NCBI GenBank assembly: GCA_037833965.1
Contig: AP031355.1
Coordinates: 24,205,501-24,269,500 of the forward strand
Direction: 5' to 3'
DNA from: Marchantia polymorpha subsp. ruderalis
Taxonomy: Eukaryota; Streptophyta; Marchantiopsida; Marchantiales; Marchantiaceae
Length of the DNA stretch: 64,000 nt
The notes beneath the pieces were generated by a model. The model saw only the letters and a list, made by a program, of their open reading frames with translations, did not search any database and had not been told where the DNA came from. Position 1 is the stretch's first letter, and each line of letters starts with the position of its first letter. This document shows, in pieces, positions 8,687 to 19,986 of the stretch. Both the position numbers and the translations under genes were made by a program.

Positions 8687-9331
8687 TGTGGTACCCCACT
8701 TTTGGCAATTTTGAGGAAATTAAAACACTTTTGGAAAACGGTACCCTGGCAGCATTGTAAATAGCCTTCGGTACATCAAAACAGAGAGAATCCGGAAGAT
8801 CGCGGGGATTCTCGAGGGATCTTGTAGAATCTGGGATTTGGGGTGCCGCAGGTAAGGACAGGCACCACCCTCCCTGCGAGCTCTGCAGTTAGGATCTCTA
8901 CGGCGCAAGGCGCAAAACCCGCCTTTGGAGGTTGCGTCCGCGGCTGTAGGGAAACCCCCGTAATTAGGTCAACCCTCGGGCGCCTTGACCAAGTTAGGGT
9001 CCCGTTGGAAAGAGCTCGACGCGCTGATTCTAACGAGCCCAAGAACGCTTGGAACGGACGAGGACTTAGGGAGTTATCGCTACTGGAAGAAACGGAGGCG
9101 GTCGCCTACGGCGGAAGGAGTTCGCCACCGGCGCGAATTCCGCCTACGCGGAAGGGGGAATCAAGTTTTGTCCTATGCGCGGACGAAGGCGTTCGCCTGT
9201 GCACAGGCGAAGTAGGGTTAGGGAAGGCGCGAAGTCCGCCTACGCACAGGCGTTCGCCTGTGCACAGGCACTTCGGCGTCGGCGGGAAATCCGCCTTGGG
9301 CCCTAGAAATGCGCCTTGTGAGGAAGAAAGT
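8687..9331 (+). repeat. 3' LTR of element A, first part
   Basis: It begins TGTGGTACCCCAC and matches the first 640 bp of D's 5' LTR. It includes one copy of the inverted-repeat U3 module (about 9000-9050) and several GCCTG...CAGGC hairpins. It is broken by solo LTR E after the duplicated AAAGT at 9327-9331. Confidence 0.9.
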
Positions 9332-12300
9332 TGTAATAACCCACTAAAGGCTAAAACTGCAATATAGTGGTAGAAAGGTCGAACCCACAGGGACAGAGGA
9401 ACACACAGGGTACAAAGTGTCACGTTTTAACAGACTATTGAGGAGTTTGAATTCTGAGGCGACTGTCACTCCCAGAAATACTGCAAGTGTCCACTCGGAG
9501 CGCACTCGGAGGTCGCACAGTGCAGCGTAACACACACACACACACACACACACCTGAAACTACAGAAACACAACCCAGAGATCCGTTAGGACCTCTACTT
9601 CAAGATTTCAGGGGGAGAGTCTCTCGCGAGCACACTCGGCAAAGCTGCGGGCAGTGACTTCCAACTCCGGCTTTTACAACACTTCCACTAGCTTGCTGCT
9701 AGTGTAGGAAACCCGGTTTGGACTGCCTACTTCGGATCGAAGTCACTCCTACGCGGTGAACAACACTCTCAACTCACAAAACGCGCAGAGAACACAGGTC
9801 CGCACTGAAGGACTCACTGTGAAACATTCCAGTAACACAACAACAGTCTATTGAAGAGTTTGAATTCTCAGGCACTTGTCATTCCCAGAAATACTACAGG
9901 GGTTACCCTCACGGCACCTGCTGCAGCGTAACCTGAATTTACAACCAAGGCTTACACGAAGTAGCAAAACTTCACTTTGGCATTCAGGGGAAAAATCCCA
10001 AGGAGTACAATCAGAAAGAAACACTCGAAGGTGTAGGGGCGAAACTGTTCAAGTATCTAACTAGTCACTGGCTCTGAGCATCGGCAGTCACCCGCAGGTG
10101 CAGATCCGAACTACTCAAGTCTCTAACCAATGTACTAGCTCTGAACATTCGGCTGAAGGCCTTCAGCTACAAAATGCGGAACGCTAAGTTGTAACTCCTC
10201 GTGCGTGGTGACAGAACTCAAGGACACAAACACGCAAAGGAAATGGGTTCCTGATCTGCACTTCTGATGGGAAAGAACCCCAGGCAAAACGCCTGGAACT
10301 ATTTTATACCTTCTAAGTCCTACCTAGCACTACACTGTACTACGCTACACGCCTGCACGGAACCACGCTACACTACACTCCGCGGAACCTGTACTACGTC
10401 TCCTGCGCGGCCGACTGCCGCGCACTAACTCCCTACCCTGCCACTCTTCCGCTCGACTGCGCAGTCCCAACCGCTGCAACGCCGCGGACACCTCCCCCTC
10501 GAGGGCGGACATGGTATCCTGTGCCTTCGACAGAAAGGCCTCGAGCTTCTTCGCTACCTTCCGCCGACTCCTACTGTCGCCTGACAACAACCCGGCTGCG
10601 CGCAATTCAAACTCACGCAGTGTGAGTTTCTCCTGCGCCTTCACTTCCCAGTGGGCGTAGCCCTTGAGACAATGGGCGACTCGCCTCGCCGTCTCCACCT
10701 TCGTGCGATCCGCCTCCTTCCTGCGATCCTCTTCAATTATCACTAATTGCGATTCGGCTTCGGCACGTTGCGCTCTCAATTCGCCACACTCTAACTGTAA
10801 CCTGCGGATTAATTCTTCATCCGCCTGCCGTGCGAGCTGACATTGTTCCAACAACCTCGTCTGTCGCACGAGCTCCTCTGACAAAATCCGATTCTGGGCC
10901 TGCTCAGAGTTGAGTGCTTCCTTGACCTTCACCTGCTCCTTGGTGAGCTCGCCCAGTTTCTCATCCTTCATCTTCTCGGAGTGCTTGTAGAATTTCTGAT
11001 TAAGCTTGTACTGTCCCCACAAGCACTCATGCTTCTCCTTCAAGTCCCTCAACTCCTGGTCCACTCTAGCTAATAGCTTGCTGGTGTGGACTTTAGTGCG
11101 AGTCCGCCTGCGCACTAACTCGATGTAAGATCCCGGCTGGAGTGGGTCGGCGTATTTATCGACCTTGCGATCCAAGTACCGCAGCAACGGAATCACCTGC
11201 TCAGAGAGCGCCGCCGCCGGCGCTCCAACAATTTCCTCCTCTTCCTCCTCGGTGTCTTCTGCTCCTGACATTTCTTCCGTGGAGCCTCCGTCGTCATCAT
11301 CCGAGTGGAGAATTTCAGTCGCCATTGATTGCGTCGGCGACTGCCCCGAGTGGGGCTACACGTCCTCGACGTGTGCTGCCTGCGAAGGCACGGCTGCAGC
11401 CGCGCTGCTCGTCGCCAAAATGTCTAAGGCGGAAGGCGAATGTATCCGAGCGGCCTCCCCGTCGCTCGCTGGTTGATTGCCTACCGCGTTCTCTCTGTCG
11501 CCGTCGTCCGTCGCAGAAGGCGGTCGAGCGGAGGGTGACTGCGCGGGGTTTGATTGCGCATCGCGCATCGAGATTTCATCCCGCGGACAGTCACTCCGCT
11601 CCTCCGTCTGCTGCTCCCTTGATCGGTCCGTGGGGACTGTGCCCGGCCCGTGCGCAGGCGCATTTGCCGGCGCCTTGTCCGCCGCAGGCGTAGCGCCGCG
11701 GACATCTATCGCCGAAGGCGACATGGCCGGGGGCCGCACGCCCGATGTTCCTTGGCCTATAGGCCCTACCGCCGAAGGCGCATCTATCGGCGGACTTCCC
11801 GCCGATGGTGCGGCCTCCGCACGCTCTCTGCTCGTATCTCCTCGGCTCGAAGGCCCTGGCGCCGAAGGCGCAAATTGTGGCGCGTGGTGCGCCGGAGGGT
11901 CTGGCCCCGAGGGCCGGCGTCTCGTAGGCGGTTCTTCCGCCGGCTCCTTCCCCTTCCTACGTTGGAACGGGGGTGATTCTTGCCTGTGCACAGGCGGCAC
12001 GTGCGGAGGTGACCTGTGCACAGGTGACCTGTGCACAGGTGAGCGCCTGTGCACAGGTGAGCGCCTGTGCACAGGCGGACTGCTCCTTCCCACGCGTAAG
12101 CGTAGATCCACGTCCACTTGTGTTCGCCGGTCCGCGGAGGCTCGTCCGTCCGCGGAGGTTCGCCTGTGCGCAAACGGAACATCTGTCCGCATCGCACGTG
12201 GTAACTCCGGAGGCCCTTGGCCCGTAGGCGGCCTCTCTCCCGACGAGGTTGTAGCGTGGCCCGTTGCTCCTGCGGTCGTCCGCGCTTCCTCTCGCCTCTC

Positions 12301-14742
12301 TGGCGACGCACTTCCTATCTCCGTCGCAATCGTCGCCGTGTCTGCACTGTCAGCTGGTAACACCAGTCTGCGTGCCTTCTGCTTCGGCCGGCTGTATGGC
12401 TCGCACAGCGGCCGCGGTCGAATGGGAGCAGAGGGTTCTTGATGCTGCTCCTCTTCGGACTCTTCCCTCCATCGCCGCTTCCGCGGCACTCGCGCTGCAG
12501 GGGTGTGTCTCCCTTCGTCTCTCCGTCTTGATGGGGTAGAAGTCGGGGACTCCTCTGCGTCAGTGTCAACCTCGTTCTCCCGCACATACTTCCCGGGATG
12601 GTCGATGGACAATGGCGGAAAGTGTTCAAGCTCCGCCGCTGTCAAACAATTCCGCTGTCGATAAAAATTGATGAGGAAAGGAGAAAGATGGTTTAGAGTT
12701 CCCCCCTTCTCCTCAAACGCGTGCTGTCGCATCACCCTGTGCAGGATGCTCGCCCAGTGAATTGGAGTTCCCTCGATGACGCACTCCACAAAAGAGACCT
12801 GCCACAATGTGATGTAGCAGGCGCGGTGCGGCTGCAGTAATTGCATCACCGCCGCGGACAAAGTCCGGCGAAATCGATCCTTGTAATCACGGGTCCTGTA
12901 CCCATTCTTGGTAGACCTCCCGGTCTTGAACAGCTCCACAAATTGCGCCTCTTCTTGCTTGGTCACCTTGATGCTCTCACTGTCGAAAAGGAGATGCCCT
13001 GGCATGCCAGCACATCTTCCCAACGCCTGCGCCCAATCTTGGACTGTCCACCGATCAACATGCGGACGCAATCCGCGCGAGGGTGGTCCCTGTGGCTCTA
13101 GCCACTCGCGCACCATATTCGCACAGATGTAATTCCATCCCCATAGCAAGAAATCGAGCTTTCTTGCTATTAAGCGCTCTTCGAAAGCGCGCAGCCGTTC
13201 TGCGGCAGGCGAAGTGGCACCATCCGCAATCTGCTCGGTCTCGTCATTGCGTTCCTGGGGTTCGCTCGCCCGCTCATTCTACTTCCGCACTGTCCGCGTT
13301 TCTTTCTCTCTCGGCACACTCTAATCGCTCTCAATTCCAAATCACGCGCACTCACTTCTCCCTCAATCAACAAGAAATCTCCTGTGCGACGACGTCGAGA
13401 ATGGTCCGCAGCCAGCAGATGGATGCGCGCAGCGCGCACAAGAGATTGGAATCGCGAATTCAAGAATGGGACGTTCTCCGCCGCCCGGTCGAAGGTCATG
13501 GTCGGCTCTTGGTCGTGAAGAACGTCTCACTTGATGGCCGCGCCGGCTGTACGCTGGAACGGTCTTCGCTCTCACGCGCGGCTTCACGCTCCGCCGTCGT
13601 CGATTAAACTCTCACGCTCGAATTGGCGGATTTGAACTCCGCGAGCGTGTCGCCCTGCGGACATGGGGGCGTAGCGCCGAAGGCGAGTTTTCCGCCTTGC
13701 GCGGTACACTTGTTCGTACCGCCCCTCGGCCAATCTCCCGCTGCCTTGACGCGTGTGTCCGCATGTCGGACAAAAATTCAACTCCTGCCTGTGCGCAGGC
13801 AGGAGCCTCGGCGGATTCTCCGCCGGCGCGGAACTTCATCCTCCTGTGCACAGGCGTTCGCCTGTGCGCAGGCGAATTCCGTCCGCGGCGCTGCGCTGGC
13901 GCGGAAGGCGTTGACCGTGGTCAGCCGTCTCCGTCCAGTCTGTTCGTTCCTTGTCTCTCCGTCGGCGCTTCCGCCGCCGCAACTCCGTCCGTCCAAGAGC
14001 GCATCCACCCGTGCCGTCCGCACGGTCCGTACCGATTGGATTACTCTGGCGGCTCTTCCGTCGTACGCGGCGCTGCGCTGGCGCGGAAGGCGCCGTGCAC
14101 TTTCTACCTCACAAGGCGCATTTCTAGGGCCCAAGGCGGATTTTCCGCCGACGCCGAAGTGCCTGTGCACAGGCGAACTCCTGTGCGTAGGCGAACTTCG
14201 CGCCTTCCCTAACCTTACCTCGCCTGTGCACAGGCGAACGCCTTCGTCCGTGCATAGGACAAAACTTGAATCCCCCTTCCGCGTAGGCGGAATTCGCGCC
14301 GGTGGCGAACTCCTTCCGCCGTAGGCGACCGCCTCCGTTTCTTCCAGTAACGATAACTCCCTAAGTCCTCGTCCGTTCCAAGCGTTCTTGGGCTCGTTAG
14401 AATCAGCGCGTCGAGCTCTTTCCAACGGGACCCTAACTTGGTCAAGGCGCCCGAGGGTTGACCTAATTACGGGGGTTTCCCTACAGCCGCGGACGCAACC
14501 TCCGAAGGCGGGTTTTGCGCCTTGCGCCGTAGAGATCCTAACTGCGGAGCTCGCAGGGAGGGTGGTGCCTGTCCTTACTGCGGCACCCCAAATCCCAGAT
14601 TCTACAAGATCCCTCGAGAATCCCCGCGATCTTCCGGATTCACTCTGTTTTGATGTACCGAAGGCTATTTACAATGCTGCCAGGGTACAGTTTTTCAAAA
14701 ATGTTTTAATTTCCTCAAAATTGCCAAAAGTGGGGTACCACA
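9332..14742 (-). mobile_element. Solo LTR E (5.4 kb, minus strand)
   Basis: On the minus strand it starts TGTGGTACC at 14742 and ends TTACA at 9332. It is flanked by perfect AAAGT duplications (9327-9331 and 14743-14747) and contains no internal region. This proves that the whole 5,411 bp, including the ORF, is a single LTR. It was left by LTR-LTR recombination after insertion into A's 3' LTR. The TATA box is at 10299-10308 (minus). Confidence 0.93.
10345..13499 (-). pseudogene. LTR-encoded coiled-coil protein, copy in solo LTR E (broken)
   Basis: The start is the conserved ATG at 13499. The first 101 residues match copies A and D. A small indel near 13190 then shifts the frame, and the original frame resumes by about 13150. 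A CAG-to-TAG change at 11356-11358 stops it again before the acidic segment, and the coiled-coil third (11355-10345) is open to the normal end. The PVHR repeat block near 11985-12090 has two more units than the other copies. Because the breaks differ from those in D and L, they probably arose independently after insertion. Confidence 0.8.
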
Positions 14743-17700
14743 AAAGTGTACGGCGCCTTCCGCGCCAGCGCGGCGCCGCGTACGTCGGAAGAGCCGCCAG
14801 AGTAATCCAATCGGTACGGACCATGCGGACGGCACGGGTGGATGCGCTCTTGGACGGACGGAGTTGCGGCGGCGGAAGCGCCGACGGAGAGACAAGGAAC
14901 GGACAGACTGGACGGAGACGGCTGACCACGGTCAACGCCTTCCGCGCCAGCGCAGCGCCGCGGACGGAATTCGCCTGCGCACAGGCGAACGCCTGTGCAC
15001 AGGAGGATGAAGTCCCGCACCGGCGGAGGATCCGCTGAGGCTCCTGCCTGCGCACAGGCAGGAGTAGAATTTTTGTCCGACATGCGGACACACGCGTCAA
15101 GGCAGAAGGAGATTGGCCGAGGGACGGTACGAACAAGTGTACCGCGCAAGGCGGAAAACTCGCCTTCGGCGCTACGCCCCCATGTCCGCAGGGTGATACG
15201 CTCGCGGAGTTCAAATCCGCCAATTCGAGCGTGAGAGTTTAATCGACGACGGCGGAGCGTGAAGCCGCGCGTGAGAGCGAAGACCGTTCCAGCGTACAGC
15301 CGGCGCGGCCTTCAAGTGAGACGTTCTTCACGACCAAGAGCCGACCATGACCTTCGACCGGGCGGCGGAGAACGTCCCATTCTTGAATTCGCGATTCCAA
15401 TCTCTTGTGCGCGCTGCGCGCATCCATCTGCTGGCTGCGGAACACTCTCGACGTCGTCGCACAGGAGATTTCTTGTTGATTGAGGGAGAAGTGAGTGCGC
15501 GTGATTTGGAATTGAGAGCGATTAGAGATTGCCGAGAGAGAAAGAAACGCGGGCAGTGCGGAAGTAGAATGAGCGGGCGAGCGAACCCCAGGAACGCAAT
15601 GACGAGACCGAGCAGATTGCGGATGGTGCCACTTCGCCTGCCGCAGAACGGGCTGCGCGCTTTCGAGGAGCGCTTAATAGCAAGAAAGCTCGATTTCTTC
15701 CTATGGGGATGGAATTACATCTGCGCGAATATGGTGCGCGAGTGGCTAGAGCCACAGGGACCACCCTCGCGCGGATTGCGTCCGCATGTTGATCGGTGGA
15801 CAGTCCAAGATTGGGCGCAGGCGTTGGGACGATGCGCTGGCATGCCAGGGCATCTCCTTTTCGACAGTGAGAGCATCAAGGTGACCAAGCAAGAAGAGGC
15901 GCAATTTGTGGAGCTATTCAAGACCGGGAGGTCAACCAAGAATGGGTACAGGACCCGTGATTACAAGGATCGATTTCGCCGGACTTTGTCCGCGGCGCTG
16001 ATGCAATTACTGCAGCCGCACCGCGCCTGCTACATCACATTGTGGCAGGTCTCTTTTGTGGAGTGCGTCATCGAGGGAACTCCAATTCACTGGGCGAGCA
16101 TCCTGCACAGGGTGATGCGACAGCACGCGTTTGAGGAGAAGGGGGGAACTCTAAACCATCTTTCTCCTTTCCTCATCAATTTTTATCGACAGCGGAATTG
16201 TTTGACAGCGGCGGAGCTTGAACATTTTCCGCCATTGTCCATCGACCATCCCGGGAAGTATGTGCGGGAGAACGAGGTCGATACTGATGCAGAGGAGTCA
16301 CCGACTTCTACCCCATCAAGACGGAGGGACGAAGCGAGACACATCCCTGCAGCGCGAGTGCCGCGGAAGCGGCGATGGAGGGAAGAGACTGAAGAGGAGC
16401 AGCATCAAGAACCCTCTGCTCCCATTCGACCGCGGCCGCTGTGCGAGCCATACAGCCGGCCGAAGCAGAAGGCACGCAGACTGGTGTTGCCAGCTGACAG
16501 TGCAGACACGGCGACGATTGCGACGGAGATAGGAAGTGCGTCGCCAGAGAGGCGAGAGGAAGCGCGGACGACCGCAGGAGCAACGGGCCACGCTGCAACC
16601 TCGTCGGGAGAGAGGCCGCCTACGGGCCAAGGGCCTCCGGAGTTACCACGTGCGATGCGGACAGATGTTCCGTTTGCGCACAGGCGAACCTCCGCGGACG
16701 GACGAGCCTCCGCGGACCGGCGAACACAAGTGGACGTGGATCTACGCTTACGCGTGGGAAGGAGCAGTCCGCCTGTGCACAGGCGCTCGCCTGTGCACAG
16801 GACACCTCCACACGTGCCGCCTGTGCACAGGCAAGAATCACCCCCGTTCCAACGTAGGAAGGGGAAGGAGCCGGCGGAAGAACCGCCTACGAGACACCGG
16901 CCCTCGGGGCCAGACCCTCCGGCGCACCACGCGCCGCAATTTGCGCCTTCGGCGCCAGGGCCTTCGAGCCGAGGAGATACGAGCAGAGAGCGTGCGGAGG
17001 CCGCACCATCGGCGGGAAGTCCGCCGATAGATGCGCCTTCGGCGGTAGGGCCAATAGGCCAAGGAACATCGGGCGTGCGGCCCCCGGCCATGTCGCCTTC
17101 GGCGATAGGTGTCCGCGGCGCTACGCCTGCGGCGGACAAGGCGCCGGCAAATGCGCCTGCGCACGGGCCGGGCACAGCCCCCACGGACCGATCAAGGGAG
17201 CAGCAGACGGAGGAGCGGAGTGACTGTCCGCGGGATGAAATCTCGATGCGCGATGCGCAATCCAACCCCGCGCAGTCACCCTCCGCTCGACCGCCTTCGG
17301 CGACGGACGACGGCGACAGAGAGAACGCGGTAGGCAATCAACCAGCGAGCGACGGGGATGCCGCTCGGGTACATTCGCCTTCCGCCTTAGACATTTTGGC
17401 GACGAGCAGCAAAGCTGCGGCCGTGCCTTCGCAGGCAGCACACGTCGAGGACGTGCAGCCCCACTCGGGGCAGTCGCCGACGCAATCAATGGCGACTGAA
17501 ATTCTCCACTCGGATGATGACGACGGAGGCTCCACGGAAGAAATGTCAGGAGCAGAAGACACCGAGGAGGAGGAGGAGGAAATTGTTGGAGCGCCGGCGG
17601 CGGCGCTCTCTGAGCAGGTGATTCCGTTGCTGCGGTACTTGGATCGCAAGGTCGATAAATACGCCGACCCACTCCAGCCGGGATCTTACATCGAGTTAGT

Positions 17701-18384
17701 GCGCAGGCGGACTCGCACTAAAGTCCACACCAGCAAGCTATTGAGTTACAACTTAGCGTTCCGCATTTTGTAGCTGAAGGCCTTCGGCCGAATGTTCAGA
17801 GCTAGTACATTGGTTAGAGACTTGAGTAGTTCGGAACTACACCTGCGGGTGACTGCCGATGCTCACAGCCAGTGACTAGTTAGATACTTGAACAGTTTCG
17901 CCCCTACACCTTCGAGTGTTTCTTTCTGATTGTACTCCTTGGGATTTTTCCCCTGAATGCCAAAGTGAAGTTTTGCTACTTCGTGTAAGCCTTGGTTGTA
18001 AATTCAGGTTACGCTGCAGCAGGTGCCTTGAGGGTAACCCCTGTAGTATTTCTGGGAATGACAAGTGCCTGAGAATTCAAACTCTTCAATAGACTGTTGT
18101 TGTGTTACTGGAATGTTTCTCAGTGAGTCCTTCAGTGCGGACCTGTGTTCTCTGCGCGTTTTGTGAGTTGAGAGTGTTGTTCACCGCGTATGAGTGACTT
18201 CGATCCGAAGTAGGCAGTCCAAACCGGGTTTCCTACACTAGCAGCAAGCTAGTGGAAGTGTTGTAAAAGCCGGAGTTGGAAGTCACTACCCGCAGCTTCG
18301 CAGAGTGTACTCTTGAGAGACTTTCCCCCTGAAATCTTGAAGTAGAGGTCCTAACGGATCTCTGGGTTGTGTTTCTGTAGTTTC

Positions 18385-18419
<35 letters not shown>

Positions 18420-18614
18420 GCTGCACTATGCGACCTCCGAGTGCGCTCCGAGTGGACACTTGCAGTATTTCTGGGAGTGACAGTTGCCTGAGAATTCAAA
18501 CTCCTCAATAGTCTGTTAAAACGTGACACTTTGTACCCTGTGTGTTCCTCTGTCCCTGTGGGTTCGACCTTTCTACCACTATATTGCAGTTTTAGCCTTT
18601 AGTGGGTTATTACA
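14743..18614 (+). repeat. 3' LTR of element A, second part, with an 874-bp deletion
   Basis: The LTR resumes after E (target repeat at 14743-14747) and runs to TTACA at 18614. At 17742-17743 the sequence jumps from the position equivalent to 1146 directly to that equivalent to 2021. This removes the ORF's coiled-coil third, the TATA box and the start of R. The rest matches the 5' LTR nearly base for base, so the deletion is local and recent. Confidence 0.88.
15347..17773 (+). pseudogene. LTR-encoded coiled-coil protein, 3' LTR copy of element A (C-terminally deleted)
   Basis: This is the best view of the N-terminal two thirds: an ATG start and 798 uninterrupted native codons. Residues 1-310 look globular, with a Trp-rich core (LWGWNYICANMVREWLEP near 119, VDRWTVQDW near 148, YITLWQVSFVE near 229, INFYRQR near 277). 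Residues 315-680 are low-complexity and rich in Pro, Arg, Ala and Ser, with basic clusters (PRKRRW, RPKQKARR) that could be nuclear localisation signals. An acidic run and PLLRYLDRK follow. The 874-bp deletion then fuses it to nine out-of-context residues. Position relative to pol (downstream, in the 3' U3) is that of an accessory gene. The family is not recognised; a very distant likeness to plant mobile-domain proteins cannot be excluded. Confidence 0.8.
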
Positions 18615-19107
18615 CCAACTGAACGGCGCGTTGAACCGGACAGCAGGCCGGAAGCAGAAGAGAGTTTGGCTGACGAGCCAACAATCCTCAGAGGGTCATC
18701 TTCGGCGGAAGGCACTTCTGGAAGAACGCCACCCACAAGCAGGCCAAGTGGAGTCAAGACGCGCAGGGTGTATCCGACTCCCAGTCGGACAACTGCTGGT
18801 CGGCCGACTGCGAGTCGGACAACAGAGAGTCAGTCGGATTCGCCGACTGCGAGACGGATGGGGCCAACGACGAGTGTGCGGACGCCTTCGGCGGACGCAC
18901 CTTCAGCAAGGACACCTTCCGCGCAGATTGCGCCGGAAGTACAGGCAGCAGAAGCGGGCGGATCAAGAGTGACAAAAGTCACTGCGGCGTCGACCCCTTC
19001 ACAAACCGAAGATCAAGCCGGAACAGGGGCTCAAGCAGTGGGATCTCCCACTGCCCTGGATATTTTAGCAGGCAGTGGAGCAGCAGTCGCAGCGGAAGCT
19101 GCTGCGC
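18615..19107 (+). pseudogene. LTR C ORF, left fragment
   Basis: The frame is open from the edge of element A to the insertion point of B, 164 codons of Pro/Ser/Thr/Ala-rich sequence ending SPTALDILAGSGAAVAAEAA, which matches SPSALDILATSS in the A-type protein. It is the low-complexity centre of the diverged C-type version. Element A removed its continuity with the N-terminal part, which lies outside the window. Confidence 0.75.
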
Positions 19108-19533
19108 TGTAAGACCGGGTGTTGCACATATGTACTAAGTCTTAGAAGTGGTCAAGGGAATAAGGATGATTAGCCAAGGCATAGCTAAGACTAGCTAGTT
19201 ATGACTAAACTAGTTAGTTATAACTAAGTTTATCTAGTCATGACTAAGTTTAGCTACAATGTCTATAGTTGGCGGAGTAATTAGCGGAGTTCTAGAAGAA
19301 TGGAGTGAGCACTTCTATTTTGTCTTTTACAAGGAGTGAGCACTTCTATTTTGTCTTATACAAAAGTTCTAGATTCCAAGGGATTAGATATTTGACTAGA
19401 AGCTTGGATTTGATTGGTTTGACTAAATGTATGAAAGATGATTGGCTAGACTAAGTCTAATGTTGACTTAGTGGCTAGGAAGCTTGTAGAAGTTTAAAAG
19501 CTTCCAATGGCATGTCGCCACCTCAACCTTGGA

Positions 19534-19551
19534 TTCCGGAAGCTTCTAGAA
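19534..19551 (+). promoter_or_regulatory. Four-unit heat-shock element in the U3 of element B
   Basis: TTCCGGAAGCTTCTAGAA is a perfect TTCnnGAAnnTTCnnGAA array, the binding site of trimeric heat-shock factors. It lies 114 bp upstream of the TATA box and is repeated in the 3' LTR at 26603-26620. A further TTCTAGAAGAA stands at 19290-19300. Heat activation is inferred by analogy with the heat-responsive Arabidopsis element ONSEN. Confidence 0.65.
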
Positions 19552-19664
19552 GGTTTAGGTAGGCCAATGGCATGTTGCCACGTAGAGAAGGTTAGTCAAA
19601 CTTACCTAGGTAAAAGTAAGTTAGGAGAAATTACCACATGTTACTATGGTAACTTCTCAAGTAG

Positions 19665-19673
19665 TATAAATAG
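19665..19673 (+). promoter_or_regulatory. TATA box of element B 5' LTR
   Basis: TATAAATAG lies 300 bp before the LTR end. The identical copy in the 3' LTR is at 26734-26742. Confidence 0.75.
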
Positions 19674-19969
19674 AGAGGTAGAGTAGCACCTCTCAAGCAA
19701 GTTTGGAGAGTCATGTGTGAGGACTTGTTTCAGTAATGAAGGAGTGAAGTTTTTGAGTATCTTGGAGTATCGACGTGTGTTTGCATTTATGTGAAGAGGG
19801 TGATGTGAGGAGAGTTGTGTGTGAGTTGGAGTGATACATGAGAGTTTGTAAGAGAAGGTGTTTGGGACATGAGTGAGAGTATGAATCTTAGTCTTCTAGA
19901 ACCATGATGCGCTACCACAAAGCCATCAGAGGTAAACCTGAGTGAGAGTCAGCCCGGAGGTTGCATTTT

Positions 19970-19986
19970 TGGTTCCGTTGCCGGGA
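19970..19986 (+). other. Primer-binding site of element B
   Basis: TGGTTCCGTTGCCGGGA lies 4 nt after the LTR. It starts with the TGG that pairs with a tRNA CCA end and resembles the tRNA-Asp site with mismatches at positions 4-5, so the exact tRNA is uncertain. Confidence 0.65.

Larger units (their letters stand above)
1..18614 (+). mobile_element. Element A: Ty3-type LTR retrotransposon with giant ORF-bearing LTRs (5' end outside window)
   Basis: The parts in order are a 5' LTR ending at 2890, a tRNA-Asp-type primer site at 2913, gag, a zinc-knuckle/protease ORF, pol to 8649, a purine tract, and a 3' LTR starting TGTGGTACC at 8687 and ending TTACA at 18614. The 3' LTR is interrupted by solo LTR E (9332-14742) and lacks 874 bp that are present in the 5' LTR. 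Reading frames of the internal region are intact apart from two in-frame TAG codons that element D shares. No chromodomain is visible after integrase, so an Ogre/Tat/Athila-like placement is inferred. The element interrupts the coding sequence of LTR C. The expected downstream copy of the target duplication is CCAAC (18615-18619), but its upstream partner lies outside the window. Confidence 0.92.
19108..19965 (+). repeat. 5' LTR of element B
   Basis: It runs TGTAAGACC...GGTTGCA. It contains a tandem duplication of about 31 bp (GAGTGAGCACTTCTATTTTG units at about 19302-19365), repeated CTAGTTATGACTAA-like units near 19190-19255, a heat-shock-type element and a TATA box. Confidence 0.95.

Noticed and set aside
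9190-9290. Regularly recurring palindromes as a CRISPR array
   Set aside because: The repeats are short, unevenly spaced and spread over both LTR U3 and coding sequence, there are no cas genes, and the DNA is from a eukaryote.
11477-12442. Long open frames antisense to the LTR-encoded ORF (321, 310 and 258 codons in different copies)
   Set aside because: They lie opposite the GC-rich low-complexity part of the ORF, have no conserved start, and consist of Gly/Ala/Arg/Cys-rich translation of the palindromes. They are shadows of the sense frame.
13778-14425. Open frames in the non-coding U3 of E, A and D (up to 281 codons) rich in CAQA, CTG or PVHRR units
   Set aside because: The same palindromic repeats are read in several frames and both strands with equal openness. 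There is no domain, and the frames differ between copies.
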